NCBI GenBank assembly: GCA_017541975.1
Contig: JAFXYB010000024.1
Coordinates: forward strand, 1-42,167
DNA: 42,167 nucleotides
From: a bacterium
GTDB taxonomy: Bacteria; Bacillota_I; Bacilli_A; Izemoplasmatales; UBA1188
Direction of reading: 5' to 3'
Part shown: positions 24,697-34,055 of the stretch, piece after piece
Numbering within the stretch: position 1 is the stretch's first letter
Layout of the letters: every line of letters starts with the position of its first letter
The notes under the pieces: generated by a model
Told to the model about the DNA's origin: nothing
Databases searched by the model: none
What the model saw: only the letters and a program-made list of their open reading frames with translations
Position numbers and translations under genes: made by a program

Positions 24697-25408
24697 AATC
24701 ATTAAAATCAAAAAAGAAACTAAAAGGTATACCATCACCATTAAAGCTGACGAGGATACCTATATATTCAAAATCTCTGAAGATCTCCTAATCGAATCAA
24801 GATTCTTCTCAGAAAGAGTTTTATCAAAAGAAGAATATAAAACTTTCTTGTCAAAGATTCCAGAAGATTCCCTTCTAATAGAAGGAATCAACTATCTTTA
24901 CAAAAGACCACATTCTATAAAAGAACTAAGAGATCACCTAAGAGACTACACATCATCAACATCTTTAATTGATAAAATAGTCACCAAACTAAAAGATAAA
25001 AAGCTACTTGATGATGAATATTATAAAAACACTATCTTAGATATTTATATCTATGATAGAAGAGATGGTTATAACGTAATATATGAAAAACTCAAATCTT
25101 TAGGATTGGATACATCATTTACATATCCAAAAGAAGCCTTAATCGACAACATCAAAACATTAACCATCAAATTCAACCAAAAGACAAAAAATGAACCTTA
25201 CAAGATGAAGGTTCAAAAATGCCAAATCTATCTTCTAAGAAAAGGATATAGAGATCCTGAAATATCAAGATATTTCAATGAATCTCTAATAAATACTGAA
25301 AATGAAGAAGAACTTAAAAAGAAAGAAACCGCCGTTCTATCTCAAAAATATGATGGCGATGAAATAAAGATTAAAGAAGCACTAATCAAAAAAGGTTTTA
25401 ATATCTAA
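24689..25408 (+). CDS. recX: RecX-family regulator of RecA
   Basis: 239 residues from ATG 24689, which has AAAGGTG about 7 bases upstream inside the prfB end; a GTG at 24680 is less likely. The central and C-terminal parts show the RecX three-helix repeats: YLYKRPHSIKELRDHL, VTKLKDKKLLDDEYYKN, YDRRDGYNVIYEKLKSLGLD, then LLRKGY and ALIKKGF. RecX binds RecA filaments and limits recombination in other bacteria. The N-terminal about 60 residues match the beta-strand extension seen in Firmicute RecX proteins. It overlaps prfB by 8 bases and precedes glgB by 11 bases. Confidence 0.85.
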   Translation: MIKIIKIKKETKRYTITIKADEDTYIFKISEDLLIESRFFSERVLSKEEYKTFLSKIPEDSLLIEGINYLYKRPHSIKELRDHLRDYTSSTSLIDKIVTKLKDKKLLDDEYYKNTILDIYIYDRRDGYNVIYEKLKSLGLDTSFTYPKEALIDNIKTLTIKFNQKTKNEPYKMKVQKCQIYLLRKGYRDPEISRYFNESLINTENEEELKKKETAVLSQKYDGDEIKIKEALIKKGFNI

Positions 25409-25419
25409 GGGGGGCACAT

Positions 25420-27276
25420 ATGAACAATTTTGATTCCTTTAACCTGTATCTTTTCAACCAAGGAAAACTAGAAAAAGCTTACGAATTATTTGGTTCTCAC
25501 CTCGTTAAAGATGAAGATGGTAACACACTTGGAACTATCTTCAGAGTATATGCACCAAACGCAAGAATTGTATCAGTTATCGGTGATTTCAATGGCTGGG
25601 ATTCAAGAACTCACACCATGAGAAAAATCGATGATCAAGGTATCTTCGAATTATACATAGAAGGTATCAGAGAATGGGAAAAATACAAATACGTTATTGT
25701 CACTAACCAAAACGAGACACTCTTTAAAGCTGATCCATATGGATTCTTTAGTGATAATAGACCAGAGACATGCTCTAAGGTATATGATATCGATGGCTAT
25801 TACTGGCACGACAAAGAATACCTTGAAAGAAGAAAGAATAGCGATCAACTTCATGAACCACTATCAATCTATGAAATGAATATCGGTTCATGGATGACTA
25901 AACCAGATGGCAACTTCAACAAATACAATGAACTTCCACCTCTTTTAATTCCATATTTAAAGAAGATGGGATTCAATGCTGTTGAATTCATGCCTTTAGT
26001 TGAATTCCCTTTAGATGAATCTTGGGGATATCAAGGAACTGGTTATTATTCAGTTACATCAAGATATGGTGTTCCAAAAGATCTCATGTATCTAATAGAT
26101 GAACTCCACAAAAACAACATTAAAGTCATCATGGACTGGGTACCAGGACATATCTGCAAAGATGCTCATGGTCTTTACAAGTTTGATGGTAGTCATCTCT
26201 ATGAATTCGATGATGAATACAGAAGAGAAAACGTCACTTGGGGTACAGCTAACCTAGACCTTTCAAAAGGTACAACCAAATCATTCTTAATCTCTAATGC
26301 ATACTTTTTTATGGAATATTTCCATATTGATGGCTTTAGACTAGATGCTGTATCTAATATCTATTATTATCTCGGTGATCAAAGAAATGGTATCAATGAA
26401 GGTGGTGTCCAATTCTTAAAAGATTTATCTAATGCCGTTAAGGCATATGATAGAAACGTCATTCTCTCTGCGGAAGACTCAACTACCTTCCCTAACGTAA
26501 CTAAACCAGTAGAATATGGTGGAGTTGGCTTTGATTATAAATGGAATATGGGCTGGATGAACGATACTTTAAAATATTTCGCAAAAGATCCAATCCACAG
26601 AAAATATCACCACGACTATATAACATTCTCACTTGTCTATGCTTATAGTGAGAATTTCATCCTTCCACTTTCTCACGATGAAGTCGTTCATGGAAAGGGT
26701 TCGTTAATCGAAAAAATGCCTGGTGATTACTGGCAAAGATTCGCAAGTTTCAGAGCCCTAATCGGCTTTATGTTCACTCATCCAGGAAAGAAGCTTCTCT
26801 TTATGGGTGGTGAATTCGCTCAGTTTAGAGAATGGAGAGAAAAGAATGAACTAGACTGGTTCCTCCTCCAATACGATAGTCATAGAACCGCTCAAAACTA
26901 TGTAGCTTTCGTCAACAAACTCTATCAGAAGCATCCTGCACTCTACATCAATGATGACAATTATGAATCATTTAGATGGATTGATGCTTCTAATACTGAT
27001 CAATCAGTTTTCATCTATGAAAGAAAATGCAATGATGAAAACTTGATAGTTGCCTTAAATCTTACACCTAATTCATATCTTAACTACAAGATAGGTGTTC
27101 CATATAAAGGCACATACGAAGAAATATTAAATAGTGATAAATTAGAATTCGGTGGTTCAGATCTCTACAACGGTCTTCCACTAGATTCAATGGACAATCC
27201 AATGCATGGATTTGATCAATCAATTGAAATTACCCTTGCACCACTCTCAGTTTCTGTATTCAAAAAAATTAAATAG
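25420..27276 (+). CDS. glgB: 1,4-alpha-glucan branching enzyme
   Basis: 618 residues. Introduces alpha-1,6 branches into glycogen by cleaving and transferring alpha-1,4 segments. A CBM48 domain (about 35-125, VYAPNARIVSVIGDFNGW) leads into the GH13 barrel with FMPLVEFPLDESWGYQ, the nucleophile Asp309 in DGFRLDAV, the acid/base Glu352 in SAEDST and the transition-state His-Asp (419-420) in LPLSHDEVVHG. The C-terminal all-beta domain ends at LSVSVFKK. AAGGGGGG before the ATG is a strong RBS. It is the first of four glycogen genes packed with gaps of 2 bases or overlaps. Confidence 0.97.
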   Translation: MNNFDSFNLYLFNQGKLEKAYELFGSHLVKDEDGNTLGTIFRVYAPNARIVSVIGDFNGWDSRTHTMRKIDDQGIFELYIEGIREWEKYKYVIVTNQNETLFKADPYGFFSDNRPETCSKVYDIDGYYWHDKEYLERRKNSDQLHEPLSIYEMNIGSWMTKPDGNFNKYNELPPLLIPYLKKMGFNAVEFMPLVEFPLDESWGYQGTGYYSVTSRYGVPKDLMYLIDELHKNNIKVIMDWVPGHICKDAHGLYKFDGSHLYEFDDEYRRENVTWGTANLDLSKGTTKSFLISNAYFFMEYFHIDGFRLDAVSNIYYYLGDQRNGINEGGVQFLKDLSNAVKAYDRNVILSAEDSTTFPNVTKPVEYGGVGFDYKWNMGWMNDTLKYFAKDPIHRKYHHDYITFSLVYAYSENFILPLSHDEVVHGKGSLIEKMPGDYWQRFASFRALIGFMFTHPGKKLLFMGGEFAQFREWREKNELDWFLLQYDSHRTAQNYVAFVNKLYQKHPALYINDDNYESFRWIDASNTDQSVFIYERKCNDENLIVALNLTPNSYLNYKIGVPYKGTYEEILNSDKLEFGGSDLYNGLPLDSMDNPMHGFDQSIEITLAPLSVSVFKKIK

Positions 27277-27278
27277 AT

Positions 27279-28403
27279 ATGAAAGAATTAAGCGCAATCG
27301 TTCTTGTGGGTGGAAGAGGCTCTCGCCTCCAAGGTCTCACTAAAACCAAATCTAAATCTTATGTTAGTTTTATGGGAAAATATCGTATCATCGATTTTCC
27401 TCTTTCGTCACTTTCAAATTCGGGTGTAGAAGAAGTAGGACTCATCACTCAATATGAACCATATGAACTAATGCGCTATATCGGTAGTGGTAGTTCATGG
27501 GATTTAGATTATGTGAATGCTGGTATCTCATTCCTAACCCCATATGAAGCTAAAGGCTCACTCATCTATCAAAAAGGTACAGCTAATGCTGTACTAAGCC
27601 AAATTGGCTTCATCAAACAAATCCAATCTAAATACATCCTAATCCTATCAGGCGACCAAATCTATAAAATGGATTTTAGAGAAATATTAGAAGAACACAA
27701 GAAAAATGGTGCTGAACTCACAATCATATCTAAAGATATAACCGATGAAGCCGAAGACCTCACAAGATTCGGTATCATCGAATACGATAAGTATAATAAA
27801 GTGCTAGGTTTTGAAGAAAAACCAAAGAAACCAAAATCAAATAGAATCTCTCTTGGTATGTATCTTTTCAATAAAGATTTCCTTTTAAAATACCTCGAAT
27901 ATGCCGATAAGCTTGTAGATTTTGGTTCAGACCTTATCCCATTCCTCATCAAAGAGACAGATAGGGTATATTCTTATAACTACACAGGAAGATTTATGGA
28001 TGTTGGGACAGTAGAATCACTATACTATGGAAATATGTTCTACTTAGAACATCCAGAAATCTTAGATAATAAAGGCCAAAAATATAAAATATATTCACAT
28101 GCCTACGATTATCCACCACAAACTTTAGGCCCAAAAGCCAAAGTATCCTATTCGGTACTCACTGATGGATGTAAGATAAATGGTACAATCTTTCATTCAG
28201 TTATGTCATATGGTGTTACTCTAGAAGATGGCGCTGAAATAATTGATTCTGTGGTTCTTCCAAACACCAAAATAGGAAAAGGAACGAAAATTAAGAATGC
28301 CATAATCGATGAAGGACTCACCATAGCTGAAAACACGAACCTAGTGTTTGATAAACCTACCTTAATTGATGAGGATTATCTAGGAGGCCAAAATGTTCAA
28401 TAA
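27279..28403 (+). CDS. glgC: Glucose-1-phosphate adenylyltransferase, catalytic subunit
   Basis: 374 residues. Makes ADP-glucose from glucose-1-phosphate and ATP, the committed step of glycogen synthesis. The nucleotide loop VLVGGRGSRLQGLTK (8-22), GKYRIIDFPLS, YQKGTANAV, catalytic Asp in LSGDQIYKMD, FEEKP, and the sugar-binding VGTVESL are present. The C-terminal left-handed beta helix (INGTIFHSVMSYGV, VVLPNTKIGKG) fits GlgC. It starts 2 bases after the glgB stop and overlaps the next gene by 11 bases. In Bacillus GlgC works with the non-catalytic GlgD; here GlgD is fused to GlgA in the next gene. Confidence 0.96.
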   Translation: MKELSAIVLVGGRGSRLQGLTKTKSKSYVSFMGKYRIIDFPLSSLSNSGVEEVGLITQYEPYELMRYIGSGSSWDLDYVNAGISFLTPYEAKGSLIYQKGTANAVLSQIGFIKQIQSKYILILSGDQIYKMDFREILEEHKKNGAELTIISKDITDEAEDLTRFGIIEYDKYNKVLGFEEKPKKPKSNRISLGMYLFNKDFLLKYLEYADKLVDFGSDLIPFLIKETDRVYSYNYTGRFMDVGTVESLYYGNMFYLEHPEILDNKGQKYKIYSHAYDYPPQTLGPKAKVSYSVLTDGCKINGTIFHSVMSYGVTLEDGAEIIDSVVLPNTKIGKGTKIKNAIIDEGLTIAENTNLVFDKPTLIDEDYLGGQNVQ

Positions 28404-30816
28404 TATATTCGTTGTCATCGATGCCTCTGCACAGCTCAACTTTAAAACATTAACCAAACACCGTGTACCAGGCGCTATTCCAATTCTTGGTAAATATCGT
28501 ATGATTGATGTCGCAATCTCTGCGGCTACTCAAGCCAACATCACAAACGTTGGTGTCTTTTGCGATAGAAACTATAGAAGTTTAAATGACCATATAGGTG
28601 ATGGCGCAAGATTCAATCTTGGAAGAAGAGTAGATGGTATCTTCATCCTTCCTCCAAAATCCTTTAACCCAGTTGATGAATCTTTCATCTCCTTCCAAAG
28701 AATGAAGGATCAAGATGACTATTTTAGAAGATCTAATCAAGAATATTGTCTAATCATGCCATCAACTATCTACTGGTTCCCTGATTTAGAAAAATTAGTA
28801 AACGAACACATCAAATCAGGAAAAGATATCACCCAAGTAGTAAATAGAGATAATGAAAGGCTTTATGTCTTCATCATTCAAAAGAATAAACTGATGAACT
28901 ATATCGATAGTTATAGTTCCATCAATTATCGAAACATCGCTGAAGTATTTGATTATTCAACACAAGAAACCAAAAATACCATTGTTTATCGTAGATATGC
29001 AAAATACATCACAAATATCTATGAATACTATGATATCTCAATGAGTTTTATAAAGATTGCCTACCCAAGAGGTCTTGAAAGCTTAGAAAAGATTAGAGCG
29101 AAAGACCAATTTGATTCACCAACTTTCTATGGCATAAAATCAAATGTCAGTGAATCAATCCTCGCATCAGGCTGTTTCATAGATGGTACAGTCTATAATT
29201 CAATCCTATCAAGAAGGGTTAGGGTAGAAGAAGGCGCAGTAGTAAAGAACTCTATCATTATGAATAACTGTGTTATCAAGAAAAATGCCTATATAGAAAA
29301 CGCCATTATCGATAAAGAATCAATAATTGATGAAGGCGCAGAAGTTATTGGTACTAAAGATGAACCATTTGTATCTGAGAAGAAACAAACAGTTTATTCT
29401 ACAAAACACCCTTCAGTTGCGATGCTTTCAGCTGAATGTTCACCATTTGTAAAACGTGGTGGTCTTGCGGATATGGTTGGTTCACTTTCAACAGAAATAG
29501 CTCACCAAGGTTCTGAAGTATATTTCTTTATCCCTCTTTATAAAGAGATAAAGGAAAAATACATGAGTGAATTTGAAAAAGATAAAGAATTAACCCTCAC
29601 TATCTTTGATAAACAATATCACATCAATGTCTACAAAAAAGAATCAGAAAAGCTCACATATATCCTAATCGATCTATATATGTTCTTTGAAAGGGAAAAT
29701 GTCTATGGATATAAAGATGATCCATATAGATTCTCATATTTTACTTATGCTGCACTTGAATATTTAAGACTTAAGAAAATAAAGATTGATGTCTTCCATT
29801 TCCATGATTGGCATATGTGCTTACTTCCACTCTTTATGAAGAAATATGATGAATACAAAAAATCTTTATCAGTCCTCACAATTCACAACCTCTCATATCA
29901 GGGTATCACAAATAAAGAGGTAATCGATCACTTTGGCCTCGATTATTATATCGAAGGTGAAAATATGAACTTCTTAGAAATTGGTATCAATAGTGCCGAT
30001 ATCATAAACACCGTATCTAAAACATACGCAGAAGAATTAAAATATGTTTATTATTCAGGAAACCTAAGAGATTCTATCGCTAGAAGAACTCCGGATTTAT
30101 ATGGTATCGTAAATGGTCTATCAAGCCAGATTGGTCCATCAAACGATATGAATCTAAAAGCGAGATACAGTGTAAACGATAGTGATCTTTTTAAGAAGAA
30201 AGAAATAAATAAAAAATTCCTCGCAGATACCTGTGGATTCACCTATTCTAAAGATATGTTCATTATGGGTATGGTTTCTAGAATTGATCAAATCAAGGGT
30301 TTTCATCTTTTAGTAGATGCCCTTTATAATATCTTAGAAAACGAAAACATCTATTTTGTGCTCCTAGGTGTTGGCGATGAATCAATCGTAAGTCGCCTAA
30401 AAGAACTACAAAATAGATTCCCAGAAAGAGTAAAACTCTTCCTTGATTTCTATGGTACTGACCCATCATATATCTATAGTGGTTCTGATGTTTTCTTAAT
30501 GCCATCACTTATTGAACCATGTGGTACAAGCCAAATGATTGCCTTAAAATATGGCACAGTGCCAATTGTAAGACAAACTGGTGGTTTAAATGATACAATT
30601 CAATCATTCGATAAAACATCGAAGACAGGTAATGGTTTTAAGTTTTATAATCAAGATTATCGTGAACTTATAAATGCCATCAACATTGCCTATACGACAT
30701 ATAAAGAAAATAAGGATGATTGGAAAGTCCTCATAAAGAATGGAATGAAATGCGATTTCTCATTCAAGAAATGTGCCAAAGATTATCTAAATTTATATTC
30801 AATTGAAAGAAAGTGA
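28393..30816 (+). CDS. GlgD-GlgA fusion: ADP-glucose pyrophosphorylase regulatory subunit plus glycogen synthase
   Basis: 807 residues in one uninterrupted frame. Residues 1 to about 325 are GlgD-like: VPGAIPILGKYRMIDVAISA (25-44), YRSLNDHIGDGARFNLGRR, and a C-terminal beta helix (NSIIMNNCVIKKNAYIENAI). It lacks the G-x-G-x-R-L nucleotide loop of GlgC, as expected of the non-catalytic partner. A linker (about 326-340) leads into a full GT5 glycogen synthase: ECSPFVKRGGLADMVGSL (348-365), FHFHDWH (468-474), VSRIDQIKG (628-636), EPCGTSQM (708-715) and TGGL (729-732). It adds glucose from ADP-glucose to glycogen. AGGAGG at 28382-28387 and ATG 28393 lie inside the end of glgC. The junction shows no frameshift or internal start with a good RBS. 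Confidence 0.93.
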   Translation: MFNNIFVVIDASAQLNFKTLTKHRVPGAIPILGKYRMIDVAISAATQANITNVGVFCDRNYRSLNDHIGDGARFNLGRRVDGIFILPPKSFNPVDESFISFQRMKDQDDYFRRSNQEYCLIMPSTIYWFPDLEKLVNEHIKSGKDITQVVNRDNERLYVFIIQKNKLMNYIDSYSSINYRNIAEVFDYSTQETKNTIVYRRYAKYITNIYEYYDISMSFIKIAYPRGLESLEKIRAKDQFDSPTFYGIKSNVSESILASGCFIDGTVYNSILSRRVRVEEGAVVKNSIIMNNCVIKKNAYIENAIIDKESIIDEGAEVIGTKDEPFVSEKKQTVYSTKHPSVAMLSAECSPFVKRGGLADMVGSLSTEIAHQGSEVYFFIPLYKEIKEKYMSEFEKDKELTLTIFDKQYHINVYKKESEKLTYILIDLYMFFERENVYGYKDDPYRFSYFTYAALEYLRLKKIKIDVFHFHDWHMCLLPLFMKKYDEYKKSLSVLTIHNLSYQGITNKEVIDHFGLDYYIEGENMNFLEIGINSADIINTVSKTYAEELKYVYYSGNLRDSIARRTPDLYGIVNGLSSQIGPSNDMNLKARYSVNDSDLFKKKEINKKFLADTCGFTYSKDMFIMGMVSRIDQIKGFHLLVDALYNILENENIYFVLLGVGDESIVSRLKELQNRFPERVKLFLDFYGTDPSYIYSGSDVFLMPSLIEPCGTSQMIALKYGTVPIVRQTGGLNDTIQSFDKTSKTGNGFKFYNQDYRELINAINIAYTTYKENKDDWKVLIKNGMKCDFSFKKCAKDYLNLYSIERK

Positions 30817-30824
30817 GAATAATC

Positions 30825-33224
30825 ATGAATAGTTATTTCAAATCAAATAAAGATTTCCTAAAAGAATTTAGTCAAAGACTAAAAAATAAATATTTAGTTG
30901 ATATAAAATCATCGAGTGATAGAATGAGATACAATGTCTTAAGTTCAATGATTATGGACCATACATCAGATTCATGGATTAAGACAAATAAACTCAAAGA
31001 TAAAAAAGGTTCAAAAGAAGTATATTATTTCTCAATGGAATTCCTTCTTGGTAGACTCACAAAATCTAACCTCTATTCACTTGGAGTTTATGAACTAGTG
31101 GAGAATAGTTTAAAAGAAGAAAATATCTCACTAGATGCCATCCTCGAACAAGAAAAAGATCCAGGTCTCGGTAATGGTGGTCTTGGAAGGCTTGCGGCTT
31201 GTTACTTTGATTCACTCGCATCCCTTGCTTATCCTGCAACTGGCAATACCATAAGATATAGATACGGTTTATTCCGCCAAAAAATTAAGAACGGTTATCA
31301 AGAAGAACGCCCTGATGACTGGCTATCAGATGGCTTTTCTTATGAAATAAGAAGGGAAGAAGAAGCGATTGAAATTCCTCTTTATGGCTATGTTGCCTTT
31401 GAAGAAGGAAAACGCATCTATCATCCAAGTGAGTATATTAAAGCTGTACCATACGATGTTCCAATAATCGGTTATAATAACGAAATCGTCGATACACTTA
31501 GACTTTGGAATGCTGAACCTGCCAGAAAATATCCACTAAATAAGACAGCTTTTGAATATGAAAATGATTTAAGAAGAATCTGTGGTTTCTTATATCCAGA
31601 TGATTCAAGTGAAGATGGAAAAAGACTCCGTCTTGTCCAACAATATTTCTTTAGTGCAGCCGGACTTAGATCAATCGTCGACAAAGAAAAGAAAAGATAT
31701 AATACCCTCTTAAATCTCGGTGATCATGTCATCATTCACCTAAACGATACACATCCAACCATCATCATCTCAGAACTCATGAGAGTTCTTTTAGATGAAG
31801 AAGGAATGGAATGGGCTGATGCCTTTGAAATCGTAAAGAAGTGTACATGCTATACAAATCACACCCTCTTAAGAGAAGCCCTTGAAACCTGGAACAATGA
31901 TCTTGTAAGAAGTATTCTTCCAAGAAATATGGAAATTATTGATGAAATCAATCGTCGATTTGTCGATGGTCTATATCAAGATGGATATAAAAGAGAATTC
32001 GTCGATCAAGTTGCGATTATCAAAGATAATCACGTTCATATGGCTAACCTTCTCGCTCATGTATCTTATAGCGTAAATGGCGTTGCGAAAATCCATTCAG
32101 ATTTATTAAAAACCACCGTTATGAAAGAGTTCAACGAACTCTATCCAGAAAAATTTAAAAATGTAACTAATGGTGTAACTCCAAGAAGATGGTTAATGTT
32201 CGCAAATCCACTCCTATCTAATCTCTTAGATGAATATGTAGAAGGCTGGAGATATGACATCAATAAATTATCTGAACTTGAAAATAAACTTGATAATGAA
32301 AAATTATTAGATTCATTCACAAGAATAAAACACGAAAATAAGAAACGCCTTGCTGAATATATCAATAAGACCAACCCACAACTAAAACATAAATGTGATC
32401 CATCATTCATCTTTGATGTTCAAGTAAAGAGACTTCACGAATATAAGAGGCAACTATTAAATGCTCTCCATATAATCTATCTTTATATTAGACTCAAAAA
32501 TGATACTGAATTTAGAAAGAACTTTGTACCACATGCCTTCATATTTGGTGCAAAGGCAGCCAGTGGTTACTATTTTGCGAAGAAGGTCATCAAACTCATC
32601 AACACTATCTCTAAAAAGATTGATGAGGATGATGAAATCTCTAAATATCTTCAAGTTATCTTCATTGAAAACTATGGAGTATCAATCGCTGAACTAATCA
32701 TGCCTGCAGTAGAAGTTAGTGAACAAATCTCCCTCGCATCATTTGAGGCATCAGGCACAGGCAATATGAAAGCGATGATGAATGGTTCAATCACCCTTGG
32801 TACACTAGATGGAGCTAACGTAGAAATCCACGATTTAGTAGGTGATAGCAATATGGAAATCTTTGGTTATACCAAAGATGAAGTTCAAGCTCTAAGACCT
32901 AATTATTCATCTCGTCCTTTCTACGAAAGTAATGGCTACATCAAATGTGCAGTAGATGCCCTTGTGAATGGCTTCTTTGATACGGTTAATCCAACTGAAT
33001 TCAAAGAAATCTATGAAAGACTCCTCTATAACGATGAATATATGGTTCTCGGTGATTTTGAAGGCTATAGAATCGCTCAAGAACACATCAATGAGTTATA
33101 CAAGAATCAAAAAGAATTCTCTAGAATCTGTCTATATAACACCATTAAATCACCATATTTCTCAAGCGATAGATCGATTGAAGATTACGCAAGAGATATC
33201 TGGCACATTAGTAAACTTAAATAG
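30825..33224 (+). CDS. glgP: Glycogen phosphorylase
   Basis: 799 residues from ATG 30825. A GTG at 30813 overlapping the previous stop is in frame but gives an unusual N-terminus. Releases glucose-1-phosphate from glycogen by phosphorolysis with PLP. FSMEFLLGR, LGNGGLGRLAACYFDSLAS, HLNDTHPT, and VKRLHEYKRQLLN are all family marks. The PLP-binding Lys is in EASGTGNMKAMMNGS, where S-N-M-K is usual and G-N-M-K is seen here, and LGTLDGANVEI follows. The ygjP gene begins right after the stop (TAGATG), so translational coupling is likely. Confidence 0.97.
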   Translation: MNSYFKSNKDFLKEFSQRLKNKYLVDIKSSSDRMRYNVLSSMIMDHTSDSWIKTNKLKDKKGSKEVYYFSMEFLLGRLTKSNLYSLGVYELVENSLKEENISLDAILEQEKDPGLGNGGLGRLAACYFDSLASLAYPATGNTIRYRYGLFRQKIKNGYQEERPDDWLSDGFSYEIRREEEAIEIPLYGYVAFEEGKRIYHPSEYIKAVPYDVPIIGYNNEIVDTLRLWNAEPARKYPLNKTAFEYENDLRRICGFLYPDDSSEDGKRLRLVQQYFFSAAGLRSIVDKEKKRYNTLLNLGDHVIIHLNDTHPTIIISELMRVLLDEEGMEWADAFEIVKKCTCYTNHTLLREALETWNNDLVRSILPRNMEIIDEINRRFVDGLYQDGYKREFVDQVAIIKDNHVHMANLLAHVSYSVNGVAKIHSDLLKTTVMKEFNELYPEKFKNVTNGVTPRRWLMFANPLLSNLLDEYVEGWRYDINKLSELENKLDNEKLLDSFTRIKHENKKRLAEYINKTNPQLKHKCDPSFIFDVQVKRLHEYKRQLLNALHIIYLYIRLKNDTEFRKNFVPHAFIFGAKAASGYYFAKKVIKLINTISKKIDEDDEISKYLQVIFIENYGVSIAELIMPAVEVSEQISLASFEASGTGNMKAMMNGSITLGTLDGANVEIHDLVGDSNMEIFGYTKDEVQALRPNYSSRPFYESNGYIKCAVDALVNGFFDTVNPTEFKEIYERLLYNDEYMVLGDFEGYRIAQEHINELYKNQKEFSRICLYNTIKSPYFSSDRSIEDYARDIWHISKLK

Positions 33225-33872
33225 ATGGAAGTAATAGTTAACTATAAACATATCAAACATAATAGGATAAAAATCGACCCTGATGGAAGGGTCGTTTTAT
33301 CCGTTAGAATTGGTACATCCAAAAAAGAGATTAAAGAACTACTTGAAAAATACGATGGTTGGATTAGAAAACACCTTGATAGAGCGATAGATGATACTCT
33401 AATTTATGATTTATCTGAAAACTCATCAGTTTATATTCTTGGAAACAAATACATAGTAAGAATTATCACTGATACTAAAGAATTCATTGAAATAGTAGAT
33501 GGATTTTTAGTAATTCACACTAAAGTATATGATGATATAAGGATATCTCATCTATTTGAAAACTATCTATCTAAACTTCGCTATAACACCTATAAAGAAA
33601 CTCTAGATAAATATCTTTCACTCACAAATCTATCCATTAGTGAATTTAAAATCAGAAAAATGAAAAGAACTCTTGGAAAGTGTTACTACGATAAAAAAGT
33701 AATCGTTCTTTCGACTACCTTAATCCATAAACCAATAGACTATATTGAAGCTATATGTATTCATGAAATAGCTCATCTAATCTACCCAAATCATCAAAAA
33801 GATTTCTATAACTTCATATATAAATATATGCCAGATTACAAAATAAGGCTAAAACACTTGAAAAATATCTAA
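33225..33872 (+). CDS. YgjP-like metallopeptidase-domain protein (DUF45)
   Basis: 215 residues. The C-terminal half has HEIAH (180-184) and a third ligand His190 in NHQKDFYN, the zinc site of the YgjP/SprT-like family; RTLGKCYYDKKVIVLS (148-163) is also typical of DUF45. The N-terminal half is a beta-rich region with KYDGWIRKH. Its role in the cell is not well established. It directly abuts glgP, so it is likely made from the same mRNA, though nothing links it to glycogen. The promoter and FMN riboswitch of ribU start within or right after its 3' end. Confidence 0.85.
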   Translation: MEVIVNYKHIKHNRIKIDPDGRVVLSVRIGTSKKEIKELLEKYDGWIRKHLDRAIDDTLIYDLSENSSVYILGNKYIVRIITDTKEFIEIVDGFLVIHTKVYDDIRISHLFENYLSKLRYNTYKETLDKYLSLTNLSISEFKIRKMKRTLGKCYYDKKVIVLSTTLIHKPIDYIEAICIHEIAHLIYPNHQKDFYNFIYKYMPDYKIRLKHLKNI

Positions 33873-33886
33873 GCTTGGTATATCAT
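33858..33886 (+). promoter_or_regulatory. Promoter of the ribU riboswitch transcript
   Basis: TTGAAA (33858-33863), a 17-base spacer and TATCAT (33881-33886), overlapping the ygjP stop. A start about 6 bases later falls exactly at the first base of the FMN aptamer. Confidence 0.7.
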
Positions 33887-33891
33887 TATCT

Positions 33892-33998
33892 TGACTTCGG
33901 GGTAGAGTGTAATTCTCAACTGGCGGTATAGCCCGCGAACCGTAAGGCCGATTAGGTGAAATTCCTAAGCCAACAGTATAGTCTGGATGAAAGAAGTT
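33892..33998 (+). ncRNA. FMN riboswitch aptamer (RFN element)
   Basis: The conserved order of RFN blocks is present: CTTCGGGGTAGAGTG (P1 and P2 side), AATTCTCAACTGGCGGTATAGCCCGCGA, CCG, GGTGAAATTCCTAAGCC, AACAGTATAGTCTGGATGAAAGAAG. P1 closes with ACTTC (33894-33898) against GAAGT (33993-33997). It senses flavin mononucleotide and, in riboflavin genes of Firmicutes, turns expression off when FMN is abundant. Confidence 0.96.
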
Positions 33999-34007
33999 TT
34001 TGTTTTG

Positions 34008-34036
34008 AAAAGTGACCCTGAAGTTGTCACTTTTTT
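34008..34036 (+). terminator. Riboswitch-controlled terminator before ribU
   Basis: AAAAGTGAC (34008-34016) pairs with GTCACTTTT (34026-34034), followed by a T-run. It sits 10 bases after the aptamer and 20 bases before the ribU start, the expected place for FMN-dependent attenuation. Confidence 0.88.
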
Positions 34037-34055
34037 ATTTTTAAGGAGAACACAT

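Noticed and set aside
33987-34055. ATG 33987 as the start of ribU
   Set aside because: The ATG belongs to the conserved GGATGAAAG block of the FMN aptamer, and the intervening codons cover the terminator. ATG 34056 has a good RBS.
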